Source of the DNA: DASSFZ01 sp036514635
Lineage (GTDB): Bacteria; Chloroflexota; Anaerolineae; Fen-1058
NCBI GenBank assembly: GCA_036514635.1
Contig: DATBWU010000120.1
Span: 1 to 61,544 of the forward strand
Reading direction: 5' to 3'
Length of the DNA stretch: 61,544 nucleotides
Made by a program: the position numbers and the translations under genes. Each line of letters begins with the position of its first letter. The stretch's first letter is position 1. Positions 14,155-21,989 of this stretch are shown here, piece after piece. A model generated the notes under the pieces. That model made no database searches and was not told the origin of the DNA. It saw only the letters and a program-made list of their open reading frames with translations.

Positions 14155-15645
14155 GTGCTCGTCAGGAATTTCATTGGCGGCAAATGGCTCGATGCACAGT
14201 CGGGCGAGACGTTCCCGAGCATTAACCCGGCCAATGAGGATGTCGTCGCCGATGTGGCTCGATCGGACGCGCGCGACGTCGATGCGGCGGTGGAAGCCGC
14301 CGTGCAGGCTTATGAGGCGTGGCGCCTGACGCCCGCGCCTAAGCGCGGGGAGATTCTCTTCCGCATCGGGCAATTGCTGTTGGAACGCAAGGAGGCACTC
14401 GCGCGGTTGTTGACGCGCGAGATGGGCAAGGTGATCGCCGAAGCGCGTGGCGACGTGCAAGAGGCGATCGATATGGCGTTCTACATGGGTGGCGAGGGCC
14501 GGCGATTGCTGGGTTACACCGCGCCGGTCGAGATGCCCGACAAGTTCGGCCTGGCTGTGCGCGATCCGATCGGGGTGTGCGCCATCATCACACCGTGGAA
14601 TTTCCCGATCGCGATCCCTTCGTGGAAAATCTTCCCTGCGATTGTCGCCGGCAACACGGTCGTTTTCAAGCCTTCGCCTGAGACGCCTGCGCTTGCCGGC
14701 GAATTCGTCCGGGCCTTTGAAGAGGCGGGGCTTCCGCCCGGAGTCGTGAACCTGGTGGTGGGGCTGGGCGCAGAAGTGGGCCAGGTCTTGGTGGCGCATC
14801 CGCACGTGCGGGTTGTTTCATTCACGGGCTCGACGGCGACCGGGCGTGCAATCGCCGCCGAAGCAGGTCGCCTGGGCAAGAAGGTCTCGCTGGAAATGGG
14901 CGGCAAGAATGCGATCATCGTCATGGATGACGCCGATCTCGATCTGGCGTTGGAAGCCACGTTGTGGTCGGCGTTCGGCACGACCGGCCAGCGCTGCACG
15001 TCCTGCTCACGCTTGATTCTTCATCGTGCGATTCACGATCGCTTTATCGAGAGGCTGGTTCAGCGCACGCTTGCGCTCAAGATCGGCGACGGTCTTGAGC
15101 CTGATGTCGAGGTAGGGCCAATCATCAGCCGGATCGCGTTGGATCGAATTCACTCTTACGTGGAGATTGGCAAGTTCGAAGGTGCGCTGTGCCTGACGGG
15201 CGGCCGGCCTCATCAAAACGGCGGGCGCGGTTTCTTCTATCAGCCGACCCTCTTCGATGCCGTGAATCCAGGCATGCGCATCGCGCAGGAAGAAATCTTC
15301 GGGCCGGTGCTATCCATCATCGAGGTGGATGATCTGGATGAAGCGGTGCGCGTGAATAACACAACGGGATACGGCTTGTCGTCAAGCATTTTTACGCGCG
15401 ATGTGAATGCCGCGTTCCGCGCGATGCGCGATCTGTCCACGGGCATCGTGTACGTCAATCACGGCACGACCGGCGCGGAGATTCAGTTCCCCTTCGGTGG
15501 GACACGCGGCACGGGCAACGGGCATCGCGAGGCGGGCCAGGCCGCGCTGGAAGTCTTCACCGATTGGAAGGCGATCTACGTAGACTTCAGCGGCCACCTG
15601 CAGCGTGCGCAGATCGACACGACGGCGTTTGGGCAAGTAGAGTGA
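14155..15645 (+). CDS. NAD(P)-dependent aldehyde dehydrogenase
   Basis: A 496-aa aldehyde dehydrogenase superfamily enzyme oxidising an aldehyde to the acid with NAD(P)+. Visible motifs: TPWNFP and KPSPETP in the cofactor domain, FTGSTATG, the general-base Glu247 in LEMGGKN, and the catalytic Cys281 in GQRCTS. The C-terminal signature AEIQFPFGGTRGTGNGHREAG is close to that of alpha-aminoadipic semialdehyde/succinate semialdehyde-type dehydrogenases, but the substrate cannot be fixed. The GTG at 14155 is preferred because AAGGAA lies six bases upstream; a TTG at 14134 would add seven residues. It is monocistronic and divergent from the SufR-like gene. Confidence 0.9.
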   Translation: MLVRNFIGGKWLDAQSGETFPSINPANEDVVADVARSDARDVDAAVEAAVQAYEAWRLTPAPKRGEILFRIGQLLLERKEALARLLTREMGKVIAEARGDVQEAIDMAFYMGGEGRRLLGYTAPVEMPDKFGLAVRDPIGVCAIITPWNFPIAIPSWKIFPAIVAGNTVVFKPSPETPALAGEFVRAFEEAGLPPGVVNLVVGLGAEVGQVLVAHPHVRVVSFTGSTATGRAIAAEAGRLGKKVSLEMGGKNAIIVMDDADLDLALEATLWSAFGTTGQRCTSCSRLILHRAIHDRFIERLVQRTLALKIGDGLEPDVEVGPIISRIALDRIHSYVEIGKFEGALCLTGGRPHQNGGRGFFYQPTLFDAVNPGMRIAQEEIFGPVLSIIEVDDLDEAVRVNNTTGYGLSSSIFTRDVNAAFRAMRDLSTGIVYVNHGTTGAEIQFPFGGTRGTGNGHREAGQAALEVFTDWKAIYVDFSGHLQRAQIDTTAFGQVE

Positions 15646-16012
15646 CTGGTTGCGCAGAGTCATTGCGAGCCGCGCAGCGGCGAAGCAATCGCGTTGTGCT
15701 GGAGATTGCTTCGGCGCTTCGCGCCTACCCAGAAACTTGCGCCATGGCCGGCGTGCGCCGATGAACTCGGCGGGCTACGCCACATCGTCGGATGAATCCG
15801 ACTAGCCCGATTCATCGGGCGCAGCGGAGTAGCGCAGCGAATTCATCGCCGCGCGGACACGCCGCGCCAGTTTCTGTCTTCAGGCATATCGCCGCCCGGC
15901 GATGTGGAATTCTCGCAATGACGGGATGGGCGCGACGCTCCGCACCAGTTTCTGACTTCAGGCATATCGCTACCCGGCGATGTGGGATTCTCGCAATGAC
16001 GGAGCGTTGGAA
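15646..16012. repeat. Repeat cluster upstream of iscX
   Basis: No gene in 367 bp. In order: a TCATTGCGAG...GAAGCAATC repeat (15659-15690) that folds with GATTGCTTCGGCGC (15705-15720); hairpins GTCGGA/TCCGAC with TGAA loop (15787-15802) and GCCCGA/TCGGGC with TTCA loop (15805-15820); then a tandem duplication of about 70 bp (about 15866-15925 and 15940-16001), each copy ending GGCGATGTGG(A/G)ATTCTCG then CAATGACGG. The second copy ends at the iscX ribosome binding site. Confidence 0.7.
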
Positions 16013-16222
16013 GTGGACAGGTTCTACTGGGATGATCCCTATCCCATCGCGCTGGAGTTGCTGCGACGGCATCCCGACATCGATCCACTGTCGGTGGATT
16101 GGGAGACCTTGCATCGGTGGGTGATCGAATTGCCGCAGTTCGCCGATGATGCGAGCATCACCGGTCTGTCCCGGCTGGAAGACATTCAGAAGGAATGGTA
16201 CGAGGAGGCCATTTCGAGATGA
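16013..16222 (+). CDS. iscX: Fe-S assembly protein IscX
   Basis: A 69-aa acidic protein of the IscX (YfhJ) family: Trp-Asp near the N-terminus (FYWDDPYPIALELLRRHPDIDP), then WETLHRWVIELPQFADD, and a C-terminal helix IQKEWYEEA. IscX binds iron and the cysteine desulfurase IscS and tunes Fe-S cluster synthesis. The GTG at 16013 is chosen because GGAG lies eight bases upstream; TTG at 16007 is an alternative. Its stop overlaps the nuoB start as ATGA, so iscX and nuoB are translationally coupled, which makes sense if it helps load the NuoB/NuoI clusters. There is no isc operon in the window. Confidence 0.82.
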   Translation: MDRFYWDDPYPIALELLRRHPDIDPLSVDWETLHRWVIELPQFADDASITGLSRLEDIQKEWYEEAISR

Positions 16223-16842
16223 CGGATGCAAATGAATCCATGACTCCGGTGAACGATCCGATCGTTCCATCCGAGTTGCAGAGTAGCGTGTTCGTCACGA
16301 CGCTGGACAAGATTTACAACTGGGGACGCAAGCGCAGCGTGTGGCCGATGATGTTCGGGCTGGCGTGCTGCGCGATCGAAATGATCTGCACGGCGGCGGG
16401 CCGCTTCGATCTGGAGCGCTTCGGCATGGGCCTGATGCGCGCCAGCCCGCGCCAGGCCGACCTGATGATCGTGTCCGGCACGGTCACTAAGAAGATGGTG
16501 CCGCAGATCGTGCGGCTGTACAACCAGATGGCCGAGCCGAAGTACGTCATGTCGATGGGCGCGTGCGCCACGGGCGGCGGCCCCTTCAAGGAAGGCTACA
16601 ACGTCGTGTCGGGCATCGACAAGTTTCTGCCGGTCGACGTGTATATTCCCGGCTGCCCGCCGACTCCGCAGGCGCTGCTCAACGGCTTCCTCAAGCTCCA
16701 CGAGAAAATGGAGAAGCAGAGCATTCGCACGGTGTCGTGGTACAAGAAGGATCAGGGTGAAGCGTTCCCGGTTCCGGTGCTTGGCCCCGATCTGATCGAT
16801 CCCCGACGACTGCCCGAAATCAAGCCCGGCGCGAATACCTAA
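16219..16842 (+). CDS. nuoB: NADH-quinone oxidoreductase subunit B
   Basis: A 207-aa NuoB (PSST) subunit of complex I, which carries cluster N2, the last electron carrier before quinone. All four ligands are present: the adjacent Cys pair in GLACCAIEM, the Cys in MGACATGGGPF, and the Cys in YIPGCPPTPQ. The start at 16219 (ATGA overlap with iscX) is chosen over 16195, which lies inside iscX; GAGGAGG at 16202-16208 is correctly placed. The usual preceding gene nuoA is missing here. The N-terminal 20 residues are a non-conserved acidic extension. The protein would sit in the peripheral arm at the membrane interface. Confidence 0.95.
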   Translation: MTDANESMTPVNDPIVPSELQSSVFVTTLDKIYNWGRKRSVWPMMFGLACCAIEMICTAAGRFDLERFGMGLMRASPRQADLMIVSGTVTKKMVPQIVRLYNQMAEPKYVMSMGACATGGGPFKEGYNVVSGIDKFLPVDVYIPGCPPTPQALLNGFLKLHEKMEKQSIRTVSWYKKDQGEAFPVPVLGPDLIDPRRLPEIKPGANT

Positions 16843-16899
16843 CCACAAAGACACGAAGACACTAAATCCTCTTGGTGTCTTAGTGCCTTCGTGGTTAAC
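16840..16899. repeat. Palindromic repeat between nuoB and nuoCD
   Basis: TAACCACAAAGACACGAAG (from the nuoB stop codon on) pairs imperfectly with GTGTCTTAGTGCCTTCGTGGTTA ending at 16898. It is a member of the 'accacgaagacac' repeat group, placed inside an operon and ending right at the nuoCD ribosome binding site. Confidence 0.7.
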
Positions 16900-16908
16900 G
16901 AGGCTCAG

Positions 16909-18696
16909 ATGGCAAATCCGACAACAGCCCCTATCGCGGAATTGACCGGGTCACTCGCTGCGCTGAAAGAGAGATTCGGCGATGCGGTCAGGCCCGCCGA
17001 GTTCGAAGGCGCACTGGTCGATCCGGCACATCTGGTTGAAGTGGCGAAGCATATCCGCGACGATCTGGGCTACGACTATCTCTCCAGCGCCACCGCCGTC
17101 GATTACATCAAGTCGGGCGAGATCGAGATGGTGTACCACGCCTACTCGATCAAGAAGGGCGGCCCGGCGCTGGTCTTCAAAGCGCGCACGCCGCGCGACA
17201 ACGCCGTGTTACCGTCGCTGGTTTCCGTGTGGCCCGGCGCGGACTTTCAGGAGCGCGAGGCTTACGATCTGTTCGGCGTGAAGTTCGACGGGCATCCCAA
17301 TCTCAAGCGCATCCTGATGTGGGAAGGCTTCCAGGGCCATCCGATGCGCAGGGACTGGCACGAAGCGTACTACGAGCAAGATCAGAAGCCGTTCGACAGC
17401 CGCTGGCCGGGCGGGCATCACACTCGCGCCGAAGATCGCGTGAAATGGGCCGACAATGTCGAGTACCCGGCGGGCTTCGATCCATCGTCGTTCGTCGAGG
17501 AGGCGAACGCGGCAGTGTACGAACGGCTGAAGCAGATCGAGGTCGTCGAGGGCCAGTCCGTGAGCGTGCCATCGGGCAACGGCTCCGGCTCGCTCAAGAC
17601 GGATGAACTGGTCGTCAACCTGGGGCCGCAGCACCCGTCGACGCACGGCGTGTTCCGCATGGTCGCCTCGCTGGAAGGCGAGACGATCCGCGCGCTCGAG
17701 CCGGTGATGGGCTACCTGCACCGCAATCACGAGAAGATCGGCGAGCGCAACACGTACATCCAGAACATCCCGTACACCGATCGGCTCGACTACATCTCGT
17801 CGATGAGCAACAACCTGGGCTACGTACTCGCCGTCGAGAAACTGATGAACCTCAAACCGACCGAGCGCACCGAGCACCTGCGGGTGATCATGGTCGAGCT
17901 GACCCGGATCGCTAATCACTTCTGGGCGATTGGCTTTCTGCTCAACGACCTGGGCGCATTCTTTACCCCGGCGCTGTATGCAATCGAAGAGCGCGAATTG
18001 ATCCTCGACTTGTTCGAGGCGGCGGCCGGCAGCCGGATGATGTGCAACTACATGCGCTTCGGCGGCGTGGCGCGTGACGTGCCGCCGGGTTGGATGGAGA
18101 AGTGCCGCGAGCTGGTCTTCGAGCGGTTGCCGCGCAAGATCGACGAGCTGGATGGTTTCCTGTCGGGCAGCGAGTTGATCCGGGCGCGCTGCATGGGCGT
18201 GGGGTATCTCTCGCCGGAAGACGCGATTCGCTATAGCGCGGCCGGGCCGGTGCTGCGCGCCTCGGGCGTGCCCTACGACGTGCGCCGCGCGGAGCCGTAC
18301 TCGATTTACGATCGCTTCGAGTTCGATGTGGCGGTGCGCACCAACGGTGACGTATACGACCGCTACCTGATCCGCATCGACGAGATGCGCCAGTCGGTTC
18401 GCATCTTGCAGCAGGCGCTCAAGCAAATTCCCGAAGGTGAGATTCAGGCCGGCAAGAAGCAATACTCGCAGCGCGTGCCGGCCGGCCAGACGTATAGTCG
18501 TGTCGAGAACCCGAAAGGCGAGCTGGGTTTCTACGTCGTATCGGATGGGTCGGCGAATCCGTATCGATATCACATCCGCGCGCCTTCGTTCATCAACTTG
18601 ACGGCTCTGGGGCTGATGTGCACCGGCTACAAGGTGGCCGACACGGTGGTGATTCTGGGCAGTATCGACATCGTGCTGGGTGAAACCGATCGATAA
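16909..18696 (+). CDS. nuoCD: NADH-quinone oxidoreductase subunit C/D fusion
   Basis: A 595-aa fusion of the 30-kDa (NuoC) and 49-kDa (NuoD) complex I subunits. Residues 1-195 are NuoC, with the signature EREAYDLFGVKFDGHPNLKRILM and GHPMRRDW. A short linker (about 195-225) leads to NuoD, starting VVNLGPQHPSTHGVFRMV, with the quinone-pocket His of PSTHG and downstream DRLDYISSM and NHFWAIGFLLND motifs. NuoD with NuoB forms the quinone reduction site. Fusion of C and D is known from enterobacteria and other groups and is not universal. The ATG at 16909 follows a weak GAGG. It is in an operon with iscX, nuoB and nuoI. Confidence 0.95.
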   Translation: MANPTTAPIAELTGSLAALKERFGDAVRPAEFEGALVDPAHLVEVAKHIRDDLGYDYLSSATAVDYIKSGEIEMVYHAYSIKKGGPALVFKARTPRDNAVLPSLVSVWPGADFQEREAYDLFGVKFDGHPNLKRILMWEGFQGHPMRRDWHEAYYEQDQKPFDSRWPGGHHTRAEDRVKWADNVEYPAGFDPSSFVEEANAAVYERLKQIEVVEGQSVSVPSGNGSGSLKTDELVVNLGPQHPSTHGVFRMVASLEGETIRALEPVMGYLHRNHEKIGERNTYIQNIPYTDRLDYISSMSNNLGYVLAVEKLMNLKPTERTEHLRVIMVELTRIANHFWAIGFLLNDLGAFFTPALYAIEERELILDLFEAAAGSRMMCNYMRFGGVARDVPPGWMEKCRELVFERLPRKIDELDGFLSGSELIRARCMGVGYLSPEDAIRYSAAGPVLRASGVPYDVRRAEPYSIYDRFEFDVAVRTNGDVYDRYLIRIDEMRQSVRILQQALKQIPEGEIQAGKKQYSQRVPAGQTYSRVENPKGELGFYVVSDGSANPYRYHIRAPSFINLTALGLMCTGYKVADTVVILGSIDIVLGETDR

Positions 18697-18732
18697 AGCG
18701 TAAAACGTAATTACGTATCACGTTTTACGTTT
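18694..18732. repeat. Inverted repeat between nuoCD and nuoI
   Basis: Arms AAGCGTAAAACGT (18696-18708) and ACGTTTTACGTTT (18720-18732) pair with one mismatch. The left arm starts on the nuoCD stop codon. It may be a weak terminator or mRNA-stabilising structure. Confidence 0.65.
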
Positions 18733-18751
18733 CAGGCTGGGGAGAGACTAT

Positions 18752-19420
18752 ATGTTCGGATTTGGCGTCTTGAAGGGTCTGGGCGTTACCTTCCGACATT
18801 TCGTCGGGACGTACGTCGACGACATCGGCTACTGGTTCCGAGGTGGGCGCTATTACAACGAAAAGTCGCTGCTGCGGCGACAGGGGCCACGGGCGAAGGG
18901 CGTCTTCACCGTGCAATACCCGGAAGAGAAGTTGCCTGTGCCGGAGAACTTCCGCTATCTGCCGTTTCTGATCTACGACACGACGGCCAACGACGACAAG
19001 TGCACCTCGTGCGGCATCTGCGCCAAAGTCTGTCCGCCGCAGTGTATCTGGATCGTGCGCACGACCGATCCGGTGACCAAGCGCCCCGTCCCGCAGCCCG
19101 CCGAGTTCTACATCGACACGACGATCTGTATGCAGTGCGGCTTCTGCGCCGAGTTTTGCCCGTTCGACGCGATCAAGATGGATCACGAATACGAGATCGC
19201 GGCCTTCGAGCGCTTCCAGACGATGGTCTATGACAAGGAGAAACTGACCAAGCCCGACACGTACCACGCGGCGATCCATCCAACCGACTGGGCGCGCGAG
19301 CAGAAGGAGATCGCGGAGAAGGCTGCCAAGGAAGCCGAGAAGAAGCGACAGGCGGAAGAGAAGGCGAAGGCGGCTGCCGCAGCGAAGGAAGCAGCAGCGC
19401 AACAACCGCCGGCAGGATGA
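18752..19420 (+). CDS. nuoI: NADH-quinone oxidoreductase subunit I
   Basis: A 222-aa NuoI (TYKY) subunit with two [4Fe-4S] clusters (N6a, N6b) that pass electrons to NuoB. The Cys motifs are C-x2-C-x2-C-x3-C-P (CTSCGICAKVCPPQC, about residue 85) and CMQCGFCAEFCPFDA (about residue 127). The N-terminal 80 residues are an amphipathic/extended region longer than in short NuoI forms. The last 45 residues are almost only Ala, Lys and Glu (a charged single-helix tail) ending QQPPAG, which is unusual. It is the last gene of the iscX-nuoB-nuoCD-nuoI group; nuoH, J-N and E-G are not in the window. Confidence 0.93.
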   Translation: MFGFGVLKGLGVTFRHFVGTYVDDIGYWFRGGRYYNEKSLLRRQGPRAKGVFTVQYPEEKLPVPENFRYLPFLIYDTTANDDKCTSCGICAKVCPPQCIWIVRTTDPVTKRPVPQPAEFYIDTTICMQCGFCAEFCPFDAIKMDHEYEIAAFERFQTMVYDKEKLTKPDTYHAAIHPTDWAREQKEIAEKAAKEAEKKRQAEEKAKAAAAAKEAAAQQPPAG

Positions 19421-19444
19421 ATGATGAATCTGAATGATGGATTT

Positions 19445-19483
19445 CCGCCCTCGACCGGGTACACTCGAATCCGGCGAGGGCGG
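19445..19483 (+). terminator. Probable terminator after nuoI
   Basis: The stem CCGCCCTCG (19445-19453) pairs with CGAGGGCGG (19475-19483), with a further CCGG/CCGG pairing inside; the trailing T tract is weak. Confidence 0.5.
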
Positions 19484-19489
19484 TGTTGT

Positions 19490-19535
19490 AATGGTGGGGT
19501 AGTTGGATGGTTGGTTGGATGGTTGGATGGTTGGC
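19490..19535. repeat. TTGGATGG microsatellite upstream of mrp
   Basis: Repeated 4- to 8-bp units of GGTT/GGAT (TTGGATGGTTGGTTGGATGG and on) end at the mrp ribosome binding site. The complementary type of repeat is found inside glcF at 22549-22606. Confidence 0.75.
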
Positions 19536-19548
19536 TAAGGAGACGGAC

Positions 19549-20595
19549 ATGGCAAATGTGAATGAGCAGCAAGTGCTAGAGGCGCTGGGCCGAGTGAAAG
19601 ACCCGGAACTCGGGCGCAGCCTGATGTCGCTAGGCATGATTCAGGACCTTCGGATCGACGGCGGCAAAGTTGACTTCACGATCGTTCTCACCACGCCGGC
19701 GTGCCCGCTCACGGATGTGATGGATCGCGATGCCAAAGCGGAACTCGGCAAACTACCCGGCGTGAACGAGATCAACATCAAGTGGGACTCGCGTGTCCCA
19801 AGCGACATGCGCCTGGCCGGCCAGGGTAGCCAGTTCAAGAATACCATCGCCGTGTCGAGCGGCAAGGGCGGCGTCGGAAAAACGACGGTGTCGGTGAATC
19901 TGGCGGTGGCGCTGGCGCAGATGGGCGCGACAGTCGGCCTGCTCGATGCCGACATCTACGGCCCCAACGTGCCGATGATGCTGGGTATCGACCGCATGCC
20001 CCAGCCGCGTGACAACAAGATCATCCCCGCTTACGCGTACGACCTTCGCGTGATGAGCATGGGGTTTCTGGTGCCGCCCGATCAACCGGTGATCTGGCGC
20101 GGGCCAATGATCCATTCGGCCATCCGCCAGTTCCTGACCGATGTCGATTGGGGCAACCCCGATTACCTGATCATCGATCTGCCGCCGGGCACGGGCGATG
20201 CGCAATTGACGCTCGCGCAATCGGTTCCGCTCACCGGGGCGATCATCGTCACGACGCCGCAGGAAGTCGCGCTGGCCGATGCCGTGAAAGGCTTCGCTAC
20301 GTTCGAGAAACTGGAAGTCGATATCCTCGGCATCGTCGAGAACATGGGGCCATATACCGATCCGAAGACCGGGCAAACGATTTCGTTCTTTGGCGAGGGG
20401 GGCGGCCAGCGCATGGCCGAACGATTGGGCGTGCCGTTCCTGGGGACCGTGCCGCTCGATCCGGATGTGCGCGTTGGTGGCGACGCCGGCACGCCGATCG
20501 TCGTTAAGAGTCCCGGTTCGCCGGCCGCGCAGATGTTCAAGAAGATCTCGAAGGACATCGCCGCGCGGATTTCCGTGTTGGACCTGACCGAGTAA
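19549..20595 (+). CDS. mrp: Mrp/ApbC family Fe-S carrier ATPase
   Basis: A 348-aa Mrp/NBP35-type P-loop ATPase that binds and transfers Fe-S clusters. Residues 1-85 are a MIP18/DUF59 domain (VLEALGRVKDPELGRSLMSLGMI, with TTPACPLTD), and residues 95-348 the ATPase with deviant Walker A GKGGVGKTT, LLDADIYGPN and DLPPGTGD. The usual C-x2-C cluster motif in the C-terminal part is absent (I see no CxxC around the expected position), so cluster binding may use other residues. AAGGAG precedes the ATG at 19549. It follows the nuo genes in the same direction; Mrp homologues support complex I maturation in other systems, so the position is suggestive. Confidence 0.9.
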   Translation: MANVNEQQVLEALGRVKDPELGRSLMSLGMIQDLRIDGGKVDFTIVLTTPACPLTDVMDRDAKAELGKLPGVNEINIKWDSRVPSDMRLAGQGSQFKNTIAVSSGKGGVGKTTVSVNLAVALAQMGATVGLLDADIYGPNVPMMLGIDRMPQPRDNKIIPAYAYDLRVMSMGFLVPPDQPVIWRGPMIHSAIRQFLTDVDWGNPDYLIIDLPPGTGDAQLTLAQSVPLTGAIIVTTPQEVALADAVKGFATFEKLEVDILGIVENMGPYTDPKTGQTISFFGEGGGQRMAERLGVPFLGTVPLDPDVRVGGDAGTPIVVKSPGSPAAQMFKKISKDIAARISVLDLTE

Positions 20596-20605
20596 TTGGA
20601 GTCCA

Positions 20606-20634
20606 TTGACGCTCGTAGCGATTGAGCATACAAT
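20606..20634 (+). promoter_or_regulatory. Promoter giving a likely leaderless transcript
   Basis: TTGACG (20606-20611), 17-bp spacer, TACAAT (20629-20634). The DUF4058 ATG at 20641 lies seven bases after the -10, where transcription would begin, and no Shine-Dalgarno is possible. Confidence 0.7.
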
Positions 20635-20640
20635 ACCGCC

Positions 20641-21402
20641 ATGCGCTCGCCTTTCCCTGGAATGGATCCCTGTCTTGAGCATCCTGCGCTCTGGCCGGAT
20701 GTTCACAACAGACTGATCGCCGCAATCGCGGACGATCTGGCTCCCCGGCTTGCGCCGCGCTATTACGTCGGCCTGGAGCGGCGTGCGTACCTGCTTAAGC
20801 CGGATGACATCGCCTTCATCGGCCGTCCAGACATCGCCGTCGTTTCACGCGGGTCGCAGCCCAAGCCTCGCGCTTTGCCGCTCGCCGAGGCCGGTGTTCT
20901 GGATGTCGATGTGCCGATGAATGACGAGGTGAGCGAGAACTTCCTCGAAGTGCATGAAGTGACTACCGGCAGGTTGGTGACCATCCTGGAAGTTCTCTCG
21001 CCGGCCAACAAGCTGCATGAGGAAGGACGCCGCCAATACGAGCAGAAGCGCGATCAGGTTTTCCGCACACGCACGAATCTGGTCGAGGTTGATCTGCTGC
21101 GAGCAGGCGAACCGATGCCGGTTGTCGGGAAACCCGGTCACAGTGATTATCGTATCCTCGTCAGCCGGGGTTCACAGCGACCGCGCGCACAACTGCATAC
21201 GTTCCACTTGCGCCAGCCGATCCCGACGTTCCCGTTGCCGCTTCTTCCCGCCGATGACGAGCCTGTGGTCGACCTGAACACGATCCTTCACGCTCTCTAC
21301 GAACGGGCGCGCTTCGACCTGCGGCTCGACTATACACAGCCGCCCGTCCCACCGCTCGATGATGAAGATGCCGCCTGGGCGCGAGAGTTGATCAAAGGAT
21401 GA
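20641..21402 (+). CDS. DUF4058 family protein
   Basis: A 253-aa protein with the hallmark start RSPFPGMDPCLEHPALWPDVHN of DUF4058, a family common in cyanobacteria, Planctomycetes and Chloroflexota. A conserved segment VTILEVLSPANK with following basic residues resembles a PD-(D/E)xK nuclease-like core, but catalysis has not been assigned to the family as far as I know. It is followed 17 bp later by a Uma2-family gene, and both families tend to occur in expanded, mobile-looking sets. The transcript appears leaderless. Confidence 0.88.
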   Translation: MRSPFPGMDPCLEHPALWPDVHNRLIAAIADDLAPRLAPRYYVGLERRAYLLKPDDIAFIGRPDIAVVSRGSQPKPRALPLAEAGVLDVDVPMNDEVSENFLEVHEVTTGRLVTILEVLSPANKLHEEGRRQYEQKRDQVFRTRTNLVEVDLLRAGEPMPVVGKPGHSDYRILVSRGSQRPRAQLHTFHLRQPIPTFPLPLLPADDEPVVDLNTILHALYERARFDLRLDYTQPPVPPLDDEDAAWARELIKG

Positions 21403-21419
21403 TCCGGGCGAGGTGAGAT

Positions 21420-21989
21420 ATGGCTGTTGAAGTGGCTCCACTGAAAGCCGAAACACGGGTGACCGGCGAAGAACTGCTGGCCCTGGGTGACATCGGGCCA
21501 TGCGAGTTGATCGAAGGAAGGATCGTGCCGATGAGTCCGACGGGATATGCACACGCCCGGTGCGAAGTCAGGTTCGGCAGGTATCTTGATGCCTTTGTGA
21601 GCCAGAACCGACTGGGTCAAGTTATCGGTGGCGAGGTTGGCATCTATACTCACCGTAATCCGGACACGGTGCGCGCCGCCGATGTGGCATTTATCTCGAA
21701 CGAGCGTTACGCGCGCCAGAAGAAGGCCGCTGGCTTTCTCGAAGTGGCCCCTGAACTGATTGTCGAAATCCTGTCGCCCGATGATCGTTGGAGTGAAGTG
21801 ACGACGAAACTGCGCGAATACTTCAGCATCGGTGTCAGGCTCGTTTGGATCACCGACCCCAATGCGAAGATCGTGTATGCTTATCGCTCGCTGACGGACA
21901 TGCGCGAGTTTCAAGAGAGTGACACATTGACTGGCGACGCCGTTTTGCCTGGCTTCTCGCTGCCGGTGGCGAGTCTCTTTGAAGAGTAA
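21420..21989 (+). CDS. Uma2 family (DUF820) putative endonuclease
   Basis: A 189-aa Uma2/DUF820 protein with a PD-(D/E)xK-type fold. The family motifs are present: CELIEGRIVPMSP, then H-A-R, DVAFIS, and the core ELIVEILSPDDRWSEVTTKLREYFSIGVRLVWITDP with the E-x-L-S-P and the K of the active site. The family is annotated as restriction-endonuclease-like; a cellular role has not been shown. GAGGTGAG precedes the ATG. It is co-directional with DUF4058 upstream and overlaps the start of glcF downstream. Confidence 0.85.
   Translation: MAVEVAPLKAETRVTGEELLALGDIGPCELIEGRIVPMSPTGYAHARCEVRFGRYLDAFVSQNRLGQVIGGEVGIYTHRNPDTVRAADVAFISNERYARQKKAAGFLEVAPELIVEILSPDDRWSEVTTKLREYFSIGVRLVWITDPNAKIVYAYRSLTDMREFQESDTLTGDAVLPGFSLPVASLFEE

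Noticed and set aside
15866..16001. Possible CRISPR-like tandem units
   Set aside because: Two adjacent copies of about 70 bp with no regular spacers; better described as a tandem duplication.
17209..18573. Open frame of 454 codons opposite nuoCD
   Set aside because: Antisense shadow of nuoCD with no recognisable domain.
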